Source of the DNA: Streptomyces rubellomurinus
Lineage (GTDB): Bacteria > Actinomycetota > Actinomycetes > Streptomycetales > Streptomycetaceae
Reading direction: 5' to 3'
DNA: 64,000 bases
Assembly: GCF_000961885.1 (NCBI RefSeq)
Contig: NZ_JZKH01000015.1
Span: 1-64,000, forward strand
Position 1 is the stretch's first letter. Each line of letters starts with the position of its first letter. The translations under genes were made by a program, and so were the position numbers. This document shows positions 34,874-44,603 of this stretch, piece by piece. The notes below the pieces were generated by a model. That model had not been told where the DNA came from and searched no databases. It saw nothing but the letters and a program-made list of their open reading frames with translations.

Positions 34874-35872
34874 TCAGCCCGGTGCGGCCATCAGGGAGAT
34901 GACATAGGCATCCAGCCGCTCCTCCACGGCTCGTGTCGTCAGCTCGGTCCGCCCTGCCTCCCGCCACGGCTGCGCCACCCACTGCACTTCCTCCGAGAAC
35001 GCCAGTGGCTCCCGCACCTGCCAGTACAGCCGCTCGTCCGCGGCCGCGGCCAGCATCCCGCCGGCCTCCTGGTACGCCTCGGTGAAGCGCAGGCCCCACA
35101 CCGGGCCGTACAGCAGCGCGAGATTGGTGGAGCAGTGCGCCACGTCGAGGTCCGCCGGCCCCCAGGAGGCCGCCGCCCAGTCGACGACGCCGGTGATCCG
35201 GGCACCGGCGGCACCAGTAACAGCAGCGGCACCGGCAGCACCGGCCGGATCCTCGGACGGCAGGTCGAACAGCACATTGCCGGGCTGGAAGTCCCGGTGC
35301 AGGAACCGCCCTTCGTAGCGCGGCGCCGGCCTGCGGATCACCTCGATCGCGGCGGCCCAGACCGCGGCATCGGCACCCTCGGGGACCACGACCGTGTCGG
35401 CGGTCGTCAGCGCCACGTACTCCCGGGGCCGGACGGCCGGCCGCACCGCGTGGATCGCCACGAGTTGACGGGCCAGCAGGGACAGACGCGTCTCCAGTCC
35501 CTCCTCGTCGAGGACCGGCCGGCCCGGCAGGTGGGTCATGAGGAGCGAGGGGTGCTCGCAATGCGCCGCTACCGGATCGACGGCGACGAGTCCGGGAGCC
35601 GGCACACCGGTGCCGGTGAGCGTGGTCAGGGCGTCGGCCTCCCGGTGCAGGAGGTCCTCGGCCGGCCCCTGCCGGGTCGGGTCGACGAAGGAGCGCAGCA
35701 CCAGGTGCCGGATGCCTCCGTCCCGCCTGCCGATGGTCAGCCTCCGCATGTCGGCGGTGGCACCGCCGTGCAGCACCTCGGCTCCGAGGATCCGCTCGCC
35801 GGCCTCCAGGTGCCGGCACACCCAGGCCAGCGTCAACGGTCTTACGTTCACCGGCTCGTGATGATGGGTCAC
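34874..35872 (-). CDS. Aminoglycoside phosphotransferase (APH)-family kinase
   Basis: Small-molecule kinase fold of 332 residues. The catalytic loop is FLHRDFQPGNVLFDLP (HxDxxxxN) and the metal-binding motif is GVVDWAAASWGPADLDVAH (the DFG-equivalent IDW). The N-lobe has the Lys/Glu segments HLVLRSF and LHREADALTTL. Between catalytic loop and IDW motif an Ala/Gly-rich insertion (AGAAGAAAVTGAAGARITG) is coded by short GCA/ACC repeats, a likely slippage insertion. The family includes antibiotic kinases, but most chromosomal members phosphorylate unknown metabolites; nothing here shows resistance. Isolated gene, convergent with the hydrolase. Confidence 0.9.
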   Translation of the reverse strand: MTHHHEPVNVRPLTLAWVCRHLEAGERILGAEVLHGGATADMRRLTIGRRDGGIRHLVLRSFVDPTRQGPAEDLLHREADALTTLTGTGVPAPGLVAVDPVAAHCEHPSLLMTHLPGRPVLDEEGLETRLSLLARQLVAIHAVRPAVRPREYVALTTADTVVVPEGADAAVWAAAIEVIRRPAPRYEGRFLHRDFQPGNVLFDLPSEDPAGAAGAAAVTGAAGARITGVVDWAAASWGPADLDVAHCSTNLALLYGPVWGLRFTEAYQEAGGMLAAAADERLYWQVREPLAFSEEVQWVAQPWREAGRTELTTRAVEERLDAYVISLMAAPG

Positions 35873-35926
35873 CCCGCCATCTCATCACCCGGACGGCGAC
35901 ATCCGCGAACCCTTTCGGGCCCGGGG

Positions 35927-38665
35927 CTACGGCCCGGACAGAACGCCGTCGATCTCTCGACGGGAGGAGATCCCCAGCTTGGCGAAGACCTTGCGCAGGT
36001 GCCACTCGACCGTGCGCGGGCTGAGGAACAGGTGCGCGCCGATCTCCGCGTTCGGGTGCCCGGCGGCCGCGAGGCGGGCGATCTGCGCCTCCTGCGGGGT
36101 CAGCACCGGCGCGCAGACCTTCCGCTTGCGCACCGTCTCACCGGTGGCGAGCAGCTCCCGCCGGGCCCGCTCGGCGAAACCCTCCATGCCCATGCGCGTG
36201 GCGGCCTCGTACGCCGCCCGCAGCTCGGTACGGGCCTGGGCGCGCCGGTTCCGGCGGCGCAGCCACTCCCCGTACAGCAGTCGGGCCCGGGTCTCGAACA
36301 CGCCGAGCCCGCCGCGGCCGTAGTGGTCGACGGCCTCGCGGTAACGGTCCTCGGCCAGCTCGGGTGCTCCGGTCAGGGCCTCGGCGACCGCGTGCGCGCC
36401 CAGGGCCCAGGGCGTGCCGGCCCGGCTCCAGTCGGCGAGCCGCTCGCACGCCCCGGCCGCCACGGCCGGCTCGCCGGCCCGGGTCGCGGCCTCGACCAGC
36501 TCGCTGCACGTCCAGAAGTGCACCACGAGGTCCTGGTGCACGCCGCCGCGCAGCGCCGCCTCCATGGCGAGCGGATAGTTGCCCAGGCCGTTGTGGAGCA
36601 CGGCCCGCTCGCAGGCGGCCACCCGGAGGAGCCGGCCCAGGCCGCGCTGCCGGCCGTCCCGTTCCATCGCCTCCAGCAGTTCCAGGGCCGGTCGCTCCCG
36701 TCCCCGGTACGCGGCGATCATGGCCGCCGAGGCCGTGCGCGTCACCGCGCCGGTGGCCTGCTCGATGGCTGCGGCCTCGGCCAGCAGGCCCTCGGCTTCG
36801 TCGAGACGCCCCGCGTGGCCGAGCGCGCCCGCCAGGTAGGGCAGGGCCGTCGAGAGGACCGACAGCGTGCCCGTCGTCCGGGCGAAGCGGACCGTCCGCT
36901 CGCTGACGTCCAGCCAGGCCTGCAGGTCGCCCAGCTCCGCGGCGGCGTTCGTGGCCGCCCACAGGACGGACGGCTCCTCCTCGTCGGTGAGGGAGCGCAG
37001 CGCCTGCGCCAGCAGCGGGAAGGCGGCGGCCTGCCCGTCCGTGGTCCGGGCGACCAGGGCACGGAGGAAGACTCCGGCCGGCTCGTCACCGGGTGCCAGG
37101 CCACGCGCGACCTCGGCCGCGCGCCGTATTCCGCCCTCGTCGTGCGGCCAGGCCCAGATGGCCGCGTCGAACGCCGCGAGGCAGGTCTCCCGCGCGACGG
37201 CCGGGTCGAGGTCCCGGAACCGGTGCGCCGCGTCGAGCAGCGGCTGCACCGCGCCCTTCCCCGAGTCGGTCATGGACGACGCCTTGGCCCGCAGCCGGCC
37301 GGCATGGGCCTGCTGCAGCCGGTCCAGCGGCCCCAACTCGGCGGCGGCGAGCAGGTCGGGGACCCGGGCCGGCAGGCCCGCGGCGACGTTGGCCGCCGCG
37401 GCCGCCAGCGCGCGCCGCGCCCGCTCCCCCGGGTCGGGCGTGAGCGCCGCGGCACGTTCCAGGAAGGAGGCGGCGGCCGCCCGGCCCCCGCGCGCCAGGG
37501 CCCGGTCGGCGGAGCCCTCCAGCACGGCGGCGACCTGCTCGTCCGGCCCGACCGCGGCGTGCGCCCGGTGCCAGGCCCGCCGGTCGGGGTCGCGCCCGGC
37601 GTCGGTGACCTCGGCCAGCGCCGCGTGCGCCGCGCGCAGCGCAGCGGCATCCGCGCCGCGCCACACCGCCGAACGCACCAGCGGGTGCCGGAACCGCACC
37701 GAGGCGCCCAGGGTGATCAGGTCCGCGGCCTCCGCCGGCGCCGCGGCCTCCGGCCCGATGCCCAGCAGGCCCAGCGCACGCCACAACAGCGGCCCGTCGC
37801 CGACCGGTTCGACCGCCGCGACCAGCAGCAGGGCGCGGGTGTCGTCCGGAAGGGCGTCGACGCGCCGGCGGAAGCCGTCCTCGAGCCGGGTCGCCAGCGG
37901 GCCGGCGCCGGGGCCGCCGAAACCGAACGCCAGCTCCGCCCGTGACAGGCCCCGGGGCAACTCCAGCAGGGCGAGCGGATTCCCGCCGGTCTCGGCGACG
38001 ATCCGGTCCCGCACCCGGGCGTCCACCGGCCCCGGCAGCACACCGTCCAGCAGCGCCCGGGCGTCGGCATCGGCCAGCCCGCGCAGCGGGAGGTCCGGCA
38101 GGCCGGAGAAGCCCTCGTCCCTCCCGCCGTCGGTGATCCGCTCGGCGAACACCAACGCCACCGATTCGGCGTCCAGTCGGCGCCCGACGAACGCCAGGAT
38201 CCGCTGGGACATCAGGTCCAACCACTGCGCGTCGTCGACCAGGCACAGCAACGGCGACCGGGCCGCCGCCTCGGCGAAGAGGCCGAGCACCGCCATCCCG
38301 ACCAGCAGCATCTCGGGCGGGTTCCCCGCACTCAGGCCGAACGCGACACCCAACGCGTCCCGCTGCACCTCCGGCAGCCGGTCGAGGTGCGACAACAGCG
38401 GGGCGCACAACCGCTGCAGGGCCGAATAGGCGAACTCGGCCTCGTCCTCGACCCCGGCCGCACGCACGACCTGCCACGACGCCCCCGGCCCGGCCTGCCC
38501 GGCCAGCCCGGCCAGATGGTCGAGCAGCACCGACTTGCCGACCCCCGCCTCCCCCCGCAGCACCACCACCCGGCTGCGCCCGCCACCCACCTCCCGCAGC
38601 AGACGCTCCAGCACCCCCACCTCCCGGGCACGCCCGAGCAGTTGGTGTCCCACGCGCCGCGCCAT
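35927..38665 (-). CDS. LuxR-family LAL transcription regulator
   Basis: Protein of 912 residues. It begins MARRVGHQLLGRAREVGVLE; Walker A is GEAGVGKSVLLDHL, Walker B LLCLVDDAQWLD, and GGNPLALLELPRGLSRAEL follows. The middle is helical. The C-terminal LuxR domain is LTPQEAQIARLAAAGHPNAE then IGAHLFLSPRTVEWHLRKVF. The ATG at 38665 has GGAGGTG four bases upstream, a strong site that decides the start against the longer frame. It is the last chromosomal gene before the integrative elements; target unknown. Confidence 0.94.
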   Translation of the reverse strand: MARRVGHQLLGRAREVGVLERLLREVGGGRSRVVVLRGEAGVGKSVLLDHLAGLAGQAGPGASWQVVRAAGVEDEAEFAYSALQRLCAPLLSHLDRLPEVQRDALGVAFGLSAGNPPEMLLVGMAVLGLFAEAAARSPLLCLVDDAQWLDLMSQRILAFVGRRLDAESVALVFAERITDGGRDEGFSGLPDLPLRGLADADARALLDGVLPGPVDARVRDRIVAETGGNPLALLELPRGLSRAELAFGFGGPGAGPLATRLEDGFRRRVDALPDDTRALLLVAAVEPVGDGPLLWRALGLLGIGPEAAAPAEAADLITLGASVRFRHPLVRSAVWRGADAAALRAAHAALAEVTDAGRDPDRRAWHRAHAAVGPDEQVAAVLEGSADRALARGGRAAAASFLERAAALTPDPGERARRALAAAAANVAAGLPARVPDLLAAAELGPLDRLQQAHAGRLRAKASSMTDSGKGAVQPLLDAAHRFRDLDPAVARETCLAAFDAAIWAWPHDEGGIRRAAEVARGLAPGDEPAGVFLRALVARTTDGQAAAFPLLAQALRSLTDEEEPSVLWAATNAAAELGDLQAWLDVSERTVRFARTTGTLSVLSTALPYLAGALGHAGRLDEAEGLLAEAAAIEQATGAVTRTASAAMIAAYRGRERPALELLEAMERDGRQRGLGRLLRVAACERAVLHNGLGNYPLAMEAALRGGVHQDLVVHFWTCSELVEAATRAGEPAVAAGACERLADWSRAGTPWALGAHAVAEALTGAPELAEDRYREAVDHYGRGGLGVFETRARLLYGEWLRRRNRRAQARTELRAAYEAATRMGMEGFAERARRELLATGETVRKRKVCAPVLTPQEAQIARLAAAGHPNAEIGAHLFLSPRTVEWHLRKVFAKLGISSRREIDGVLSGP

Positions 38666-38957
38666 GCCACCTCCGGAAAGCAGCCCCTCCCGCAGGAACC
38701 GCACCCATCCTACGAAGCCCGGCACCGGCCGAGGCCTGGTTCCAGCGCTTGTGGTCGTCCTCATCCAGCCCGAGCCAGGGCCTCAACTCCTGTCGATGCG
38801 CCGAACCGAGCTGTCACCGAGGGCACGGGCGCGGGCGAACCGCCACGCGGGGCCGGGGTGATCGCGGGCGGCGAGCAGAAGCCCACCGGCAGCGTCGCCC
38901 CTGCCGGCCAGGGCACCCCCGTCGACGCCGACACCTGCCACCCGCACAACCAGCCGG

Positions 38958-39063
38958 CCGAACAACAGAAAGAGCCGGCACTCGGTTTCCCAAGTACCGG
39001 CTCTCACAACCGACATCACTGTCGGGACGACAGGATTTGAACCTGCGACCCCTTGACCCCCAG
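38958..39063 (-). repeat. Attachment site (left): 3' half of tRNA-Pro(GGG) and its terminator
   Basis: On the minus strand the sequence begins inside the anticodon loop (CTGGGGG, anticodon GGG), continues through TCAAG, the T-arm GCAGGTTCAAATCCTG and the acceptor strand CGTCCCG, then a hairpin AGAGCCGG...CCGGCTCT as terminator. The tRNA 5' half is absent. It is identical to 60770-60875 except at two positions (39015 and 39020), which form a base pair in a small hairpin. Confidence 0.92.
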
Positions 39064-39763
39064 CAGGAAGGGTTTCCCTATTCCTACCTGAAATGCGCTC
39101 TCGCACACGTCGCGCGCGTGCAGATGAGCATGTTTCGCGCACCTCGTGCGCCAGCGCGCATGACGTGTGGTCCCCAGCTGGTCCCCAGGTCAGAGGCTTG
39201 ACGGAGGGTCCGGGTGGCGTTCATGTCTCCAGGGTAGCTCCGCTCCGAGCGAGGATCCAGCGATTTCTGAGGATCGCCGAGGATCGCCGAGAAACTCATC
39301 AGACAGTGGCCATGAACTGCCGGTAGAAATCAGTCCGATCCGGGCCGAACGCCAGCCATAAACTAGCCACCGAAAATCCCGGACTCACCCATTCCCTGCG
39401 GGCTCGAAGAATTCTCGGCGTTGGCCGTGGCGTATTCCGGGGACCGGTCCGAGACTCGGCTCCCTCGCACCGCACCTGCTCCGGGTTGTACGAGCCCCAC
39501 AACCCACGGCCGACCGACAGACGCCTTCTCCCGACCTGTGACCACTCCTCCGAGCAGCAACCCCGTGCGGGCAGAATCGGCGCGATCAAGCTGCCCTACC
39601 CACCGCACATGCTCCGCGATCACCCTCGCGGCGTGTCGCCAGCGCGTGTCCCGACCAGTCGATCTTGCCCGTGCACCACGCCCCGCCCCGCACGCTCTGC
39701 CGCCACACCCACCACTCCCGCAACTCTGGACACGCCATCATCACCAGGTTCGAGGAGGACTCC
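39064..39763. other. Gene-free left arm of element 1
   Basis: No convincing gene. TGTGGTCCC and TGGTCCCC lie 100-130 bases from the repeat; the same pair recurs at 61056-61085 in element 2. GAGGATCGCC is repeated in tandem near 39270. A stretch at 39681-39711 (CCCCGCACGCTCTGCCGCCA within it) also recurs before the element 2 integrase, so these are shared integration or promoter sequences. Confidence 0.55.
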
Positions 39764-41015
39764 ATGGCGCAGCATCCCAAGCGGGGCAGGGTGTACCGCA
39801 GGTGCGGATGCAAGGACGGCACCAGCGGGAAGCAGTTGGGTTCGTGGTGCCCGCAGCTGGCCGCCGACACCACGCATGGTCGGTGGACGTACGCGGTGGA
39901 CCTGGCGCCGGAGGACGGCAAGCGCCGGACTCGGCGGCGGGGCGGGTTCGCGAGCCGGGCGGAGGCGGCTCGGGAGATGGCGCGGGTGCTGGATGCCGAG
40001 TACCGAGGCGTGTACGAGGACCGCACGCTGCGGGCCGGGCTGTTCCTGTACGAGTGGCTGGAGTCGAAGCGGCCGGCGCTGGCTCCGAACACCTGGGCGG
40101 GCTACCGGGCGTGCATCGAGCGTGACCTGGTGCCCGCGTTCGGCGGCATGCTGCTGCTCGATCTGCGGCCCAAGCACATCGACGCCTGGGTAGGCGCGCA
40201 GCTCGCCGCCGGCCGCAGACGCACCACCGTTCACCACGCGGTGGCCATGTTGCGCAACGCCCTGAACCACGCGGTGCGCACCTGGCGGCTGCGCTACAAC
40301 CCGGCCAAGCACTCCGTACCCGCCAAGCCCCGCGCCGCGGTGCGCACATGCTGGACCCCGGACCAGGCCGCGGCGTTCCTGCGGCACAACGCGGAGCACT
40401 ACGCCGACCGGCTCACCGACCTGTTCGAGGTCATGCTCGGCACCGGCATGCGCCGCGGTGAGATCCTCGCCCTGCACTGGTCCGACGTGCACCTCATGGA
40501 CAGTCAGCTCTACGTCCGCTGGACCCTCACCGCCGTGAACAACGGGAAGATCCACCTCGGTGAGCCCAAGACCGAGGCCAGCCGCGCCTGGATCAGGCTC
40601 CCCCAGGGTCATGGCCGCCCTCCACCGCCAGGCCGCCCTCCAGATGGCCGCCCACCCGCAGGGCAAGCTGGAGGGGCTCGTCTTCGCCCGTCCGGACGGC
40701 GAGCCCCTGCGCCCGCAGTGGGTCCTCGACCAGCTCCGCAAGCGCAGCGCCGAACTCGACCTGCCGAAGATCGGCCTTCACGACATCCGGCACACCGCGG
40801 CCAGCATCATGATCGCCGCCGGCATCCCCCTCGCCGTCGTCTCCAAGACCCTGCGCCACTCCAACCTCGCCATCACCGTCGACCTCTACGGCCACCTCCT
40901 CAAAGAATCCGCCGACGACGCCGTCAAGGCGCTCGCCGCCGCTCTCGACCAAGCGGACGCCCACCAGCGGAACGGCAGTCGCCAAGATGGTCCTACCGTT
41001 CGCTTGGCCGCATAG
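39764..41015 (+). pseudogene. int: Tyrosine integrase with a frameshift
   Basis: Closely related along its whole length to the intact integrase of element 2. The N-terminal part has RGRVYRRCGC, PNTWAGYRACIERDLVPAF (core-binding) and LGTGMRRGEILALHWSDV (first catalytic Arg). After SRAWIRLP the frame breaks near 40600: element 2 has CTCTCCCCCAG where this copy has CTCCCCCAG, a 2-base loss. The rest continues in another frame: MAALHRQAALQMAAHPQG, HDIRHTAASIMIAAG (HxxR) and SNLAITVDLYGHLLKES with the nucleophile Tyr. ATG 39764 follows GAGGAGGA. Unless the break is a sequencing error, this enzyme is inactive. Confidence 0.88.
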
Positions 41016-41166
41016 GTGTAGCGGGCGGTCGGCCGCGCGCGCAGCCGGGGCCGGGAGCTCGAGCGCGCTCTCACACAGTCCCCGGTTCTGCTCGTCGTCG
41101 ACAGTGTGGAGGCGGACGGACCTACTACCGGAACGGGACCGGGCCGCGACTCGCTCACGGTCGCCC

Positions 41167-41301
41167 TCAGCTGATGAGCATGACCTCTGCCCGGTGGACC
41201 GCCTCGATGTCCGACCGCTCTTCCCGGTCTGCATTCGCCGAGGCGAAGCGCTTGTTCGGGTGGTTGGCCACGCCCTCGTCCTCGAACCGCTTGTCCGCCA
41301 T
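41167..41301 (-). CDS. Possible small protein or gene fragment (44 residues)
   Basis: ATG at 41301 opens a short frame, MADKRFEDEGVANHPNKRF then ASANADREERSDIEAVHRAE and VMLIS. Its charged, coding-like composition suggests a real peptide or the relic of a larger protein; the ribosome site is poor (CAGGTGTC). I do not recognise it. It lies between the integrase and the nitrilase-like gene. Confidence 0.3.
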   Translation of the reverse strand: MADKRFEDEGVANHPNKRFASANADREERSDIEAVHRAEVMLIS

Positions 41302-41457
41302 GACACCTGGGGCCAGAACTTCGCCAGCGCGCGAGTCACTCAAGCCCGTGCCGATCCGTGACCAGTCGGTTCGGCTGCAGTTCCCGGTGGTCTGCCGTTA
41401 CGGCGCCTCTTCTTGATCGGTTGATCAGCCCATCGAACGGGTCTGCCTGGGTGGTGA

Positions 41458-42395
41458 TCAGCTCGCGGGCTTCAGGACGGGGTTGAGGGTGAGGCGACTG
41501 TCGGTGGGGTGGTGGCCTTCGGGGCTGAAGGGCGGGACGGCAGCGGGCAGGCAGTCGGCGATGAGCAGGCAGTCGTGGTGGCGGTCCTCGGCGGTGGCGG
41601 CGACGAGGGGTTCGCCGTCGGGGCCCAGATGCCGGAGTTGCCCTGGTACTGCCAGGAGCCTGCGGGGACCTGTTCCCAGCCGCGGCGGTTGGCGTAGGCG
41701 ATGAACAGGCGCCAGATGCTGGTCATGGCGAGGATGATGTGGCGGGTGGCGTCCTGGTAGGGGACCTGGCTCATGGCGCCGTCGGCCAGACGGAAGTGTC
41801 CGTCGGCGGCGGTGGGCCCCAGGACGACCTGCGCGCCGCGCTCGGCCAGGTACTGGTACAGCGACGGGAACTCGCACTCGTAGCAGTTGAGTACCCCCAC
41901 GCCGATGCCATTCATGGTGACCACGGGTGGCAGGTCCTGTCCGAAGGAGTAGTTGCGGCGCTCGGCGGCGCCATACAGGTGGGTTTTGCGGTAGTTCGCC
42001 GCCACCAGTCCGTCGGCCGCGATCACACTGATCGAGTCGTAGAAGTCCCTTCCGTCGCGTTCGGGGTAGGGCAGGACGACGGCGAGGCCGTTCTCTTTGG
42101 CGGCCAGCCTGGCGCGTTCGACCGAGGGGCCCTCGCGGTGCTCGGCCAGCTCGCGGCACTGCCCGGGGTCGATGGCGTAGCCGGTGGTGTACTTCTCCGG
42201 GAACACCACCGCCTGGCAGCCGTAGTCTGCCGCCAGCGCGGTCACCTCGACCAGGAGCTTCAGGTTCTGCTCCACTGCCTGTCGGCTGCCAACCGGGCCC
42301 TGGCCCTGGTACAGGGCCGCCACCCGCAGCCCTTCGCCGAAAGCGGGCGCCGTGCGCGAAGCAGAGCGGAAGACGACGCGGACGGGCTGGGTCAT
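41458..42395 (-). pseudogene. Carbon-nitrogen hydrolase (nitrilase family) with a one-base frameshift
   Basis: Nitrilase-fold amidohydrolase of about 312 residues when corrected. The triad is complete: Glu in VVFPEKYTTGY, Lys in ANYRKTHLYG, Cys in VLNCYECEFPSLY. It would hydrolyse an amide or nitrile; the substrate is unknown. Near 41620 the frame changes: reading IWAPDGEPLVAATAED with its 3' continuation needs one extra C in the run before GACGGC. The true C-terminus is then HHDCLLIADCLP ... LNPVLKPAS. All catalytic residues precede the break. Start ATG 42395, with AAGGGAT about 11 bases before. The same type of break occurs twice in the phosphatase gene downstream. Confidence 0.8.
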
Positions 42396-42675
42396 CAGCA
42401 CAAGATCCCTTGGTAGAGGACGGTCCACGTGACCGCCACTCCAGGAAGAACGATTCACCGCACCGCCGGACGCCAAGATCCTCGTCGGCACGAGCCGTCG
42501 GCGATCGACCCTCGCACCCGATCGCAGGCCTCGGCGCGGGCCGTCCACGGGGAAATCGTGGGTGACCGCTGTCAAGTGGGCGGCCCGAGCAGCTCTATAT
42601 GGTGCAGGGACGGTACGGGCGAGAGGTCAGGCCACGACCGCAGCGGCTTGGTTCTCCGGGGCGGCCAGGGCCACC

Positions 42676-42948
42676 ATGAAGCGCTCGGCGTCAAGGGCGG
42701 CCTGGCTACGCGCCCTTGGTGAACACGGCCTCATCACCCCACTGCGCTCCGACGGCGGCCACCGCCGCTTCTCCCGCTACCAACTACGCATCGCGATGCG
42801 CGCCCGCGACCTCGTCGACCAGGGCACCCCCATCGACGCAGCCTGCCGCATCATCATCCTCGAAGACCAACTCGAAGAAGCCCTGCGCATCAACGAACAG
42901 CTCCGCGCGGGACACTCGGACCGACAGTCGCCGGCAGTCAGCATCTGA
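42676..42948 (+). CDS. MerR-type helix-turn-helix protein, degenerate N-terminus
   Basis: Ninety residues. From residue ~14 it is nearly identical to the MerR-like protein at 47404: ALGEHGLITPLRSDGGHRRF, SRYQLRIAMRARDLVDQGTP and ACRIIILEDQLEEALRINEQ. In that homologue the first recognition helix is MGRAAEMTGTTPGFLRSLG; here it is replaced by the shorter MKRSASRAAWLRALG, so DNA binding may be impaired. The ATG has no clear ribosome site. Probably a decaying duplicate. It precedes the HATPase gene by ~115 bases. The 280-base gap before it (42396-42675) has no gene I can support. Confidence 0.55.
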   Translation: MKRSASRAAWLRALGEHGLITPLRSDGGHRRFSRYQLRIAMRARDLVDQGTPIDAACRIIILEDQLEEALRINEQLRAGHSDRQSPAVSI

Positions 42949-43065
42949 CCCGCGAGCCGCCGCTCTCTCTTCCTGCCCCCGCCGGCTCCCCCGGGGTGTG
43001 CGTGCGGGGCCGGACGGGGGGGGTAGGCGCACTCTGCAGCTGTTGCTGCTTCGAGAGAGGTAGTG

Positions 43066-43539
43066 ATGCGGCAGATGGCGTGCGAGAACGAGACCCGGCC
43101 CCTGGAGGTCCGTCGGGAACTGTCGATGAGGGTGTTCGTCGACGGTCAGCCGCTCGCGTGGGCCCGCCGCACCGCCCGGGACTTCCTGGCCCGGGCCCGT
43201 GACGCCCACAGGGTCGCGGTCTCAGATCGGGTGATGGACACCGTTCAGCTGGTCGTCTCTGAGCTGGCGACCAACGCCCGCACGTACGCGCCGGGGCCGT
43301 GCCTGCTGGAGCTAACGATCACCGACAGCGCCGTGGAGGTCAGCGTGTGGGACAGCGAGCCCACCCTCCCCATGGCACACGCCCCCGACCCGGCCCGCAT
43401 CGGCCGCCACGGCCTGGAGAGCGTGGCGGCCGTCAGCCTGCGCTTCGAGATCCGCCGCGAGATCGTTGGCAAGCGCGTCACAGCCGCCGTCGCCCTCGCG
43501 GACGCCCCGGCGGGGAACCCGGAAGGCCCGGTGACATGA
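43066..43539 (+). CDS. HATPase-domain protein (anti-sigma/serine kinase-like)
   Basis: ATP-binding protein of 157 residues of the SpoIIAB/RsbW-like group. The GHKL fold is seen in DTVQLVVSELATNARTYAPG (N box, ATP/Mg binding), EVSVWDSEPTLP (G1-like DxE) and IGRHGLESVAAVS (G2). Such proteins phosphorylate anti-sigma antagonists or bind sigma factors in partner-switching networks that need a PP2C phosphatase; one lies 1.1 kb downstream, though broken. ATG 43066 has GAGAGAGG five bases before; an adjacent GTG (43063) is possible. Streptomyces carry dozens of these. Confidence 0.88.
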   Translation: MRQMACENETRPLEVRRELSMRVFVDGQPLAWARRTARDFLARARDAHRVAVSDRVMDTVQLVVSELATNARTYAPGPCLLELTITDSAVEVSVWDSEPTLPMAHAPDPARIGRHGLESVAAVSLRFEIRREIVGKRVTAAVALADAPAGNPEGPVT

Positions 43540-43762
43540 CCAGCAGGCCCGGCCGGCATCTGCATCCGGGCGGCCGCTTTCAGGGACCACACTGTCGCCC
43601 CGAACCACCGCGGATGCGCCATGTCCGGGACCAGCCCACCACCAGGCCCCACAGCCCCCACCTGAACTGCGGTCTTGCCCGGCTCGACTCCCGCCTCGGA
43701 TACCGTGTCCCTGCACGGGGTGCCATAACGGATGTGGCGCCCCCTACGGAGGTAACCAGCGT

Positions 43763-44161
43763 ATGAGTTCCAAGCGCAGCCAGAATCCAGCCCTGCCCGT
43801 CCTCGACGATGCATACCGACTCGCGTCGGTCAAGGACACCGAAGAGTCCACCCGCGACTTGGCCGCACGGCTGGCCACAACCGAGCTGCGCCGCGTCTCC
43901 CACCCCGGCCGGGTCACCTGGGACCCCATCGATCAGGCCGATCCAGTACCGGCCCCGCCGACTGTGGTCGACGGTGACGGGGACCTGTGGCTGCGGGACC
44001 GGAGCACCGGCACCTGGACCATGCCCGAATTCGACCCGAAGACGTTCCCGGCCCGCTGCGGCGAGGTTCTGACATGGAACGAGCTCGCCTGTGAGTACGG
44101 CCCGCTGACCGCACTGGCCAACGACCGCCACATCGGCGGCGGCGGCGGCCGCCGCCGCTGA
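43763..44161 (+). CDS. Hypothetical protein of the element
   Basis: Soluble, acidic protein of 132 residues, MSSKRSQNPALPVLDDAYRL at the start, with DLWLRDRSTGTWTMPEFDPK and CGEVLTWNELACEYGPLTAL in the second half and a Gly/Arg tail. GGAGG lies 10 bases before the ATG, a convincing ribosome site. I do not recognise the family; the Trp/Asp pattern suggests a small beta-rich domain. It sits between two partner-switching genes of the element. Confidence 0.75.
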   Translation: MSSKRSQNPALPVLDDAYRLASVKDTEESTRDLAARLATTELRRVSHPGRVTWDPIDQADPVPAPPTVVDGDGDLWLRDRSTGTWTMPEFDPKTFPARCGEVLTWNELACEYGPLTALANDRHIGGGGGRRR

Positions 44162-44603
44162 CCGCGTAGCCCTCTGAGCAGACCGCGCCCCTGCAAGGCA
44201 CCGACCCGGCCCCGACAGTAGCCCTTCTCCCCGACCAGGCGCGGATCGGGCAACACGGTCCGGCGGTTGTCCTGGCCGTGTTCCCACTTCGAGGTGCTGC
44301 GTGCGCCGGCGGGCGAGCGAACCGCCGCCACGGGATGCCTGACCTGACTGGTGATGCCCTGGGAGCAAGCCCGCAGCAGCGGCCGAGGCGGAGCACACCT
44401 GCTCCCTGGTGGGGCCGCTGAGATGCACTGATCTTCACGGCGCTGAGCGGTCGCGGTCGGCGACGGGCATGCCTACGGTTGAACGCAGGACGCGCCGATG
44501 CGTCCGGCTCCGGGTTGCGCCAAGCGCCGAAGGTGCGGTCGTCCAACAGGGTCATCGAAGATGGGCCGGGTGGATCCGGACGACGGATCCGGGTGGAACG
44601 GAC
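44162..44603. other. Gene-free stretch before the phosphatase gene
   Basis: About 440 bases. Frames on both strands are open but have no ribosome sites or recognisable motifs. It should hold the promoter of the phosphatase gene. Confidence 0.5.

Noticed and set aside
35135..37945. 936-codon plus-strand frame opposite the LAL gene
   Set aside because: No motifs and a shadow-like composition; the minus strand carries Walker and LuxR motifs.
38666..38957. A gene fragment left of the first repeat
   Set aside because: Open frames exist on both strands but none has motifs, a ribosome site or similarity to the integrase tails.
39025..39063. A complete tRNA-Pro gene at the left repeat
   Set aside because: Only the 3' half is present; the bases beyond CCCCCAG do not form the D-arm or acceptor 5' strand. 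The same holds at 60840-60875.
39363..39623. 86-codon minus-strand frame in the left arm of element 1
   Set aside because: No ribosome site or family resemblance; the homologous arm of element 2 has no matching frame.
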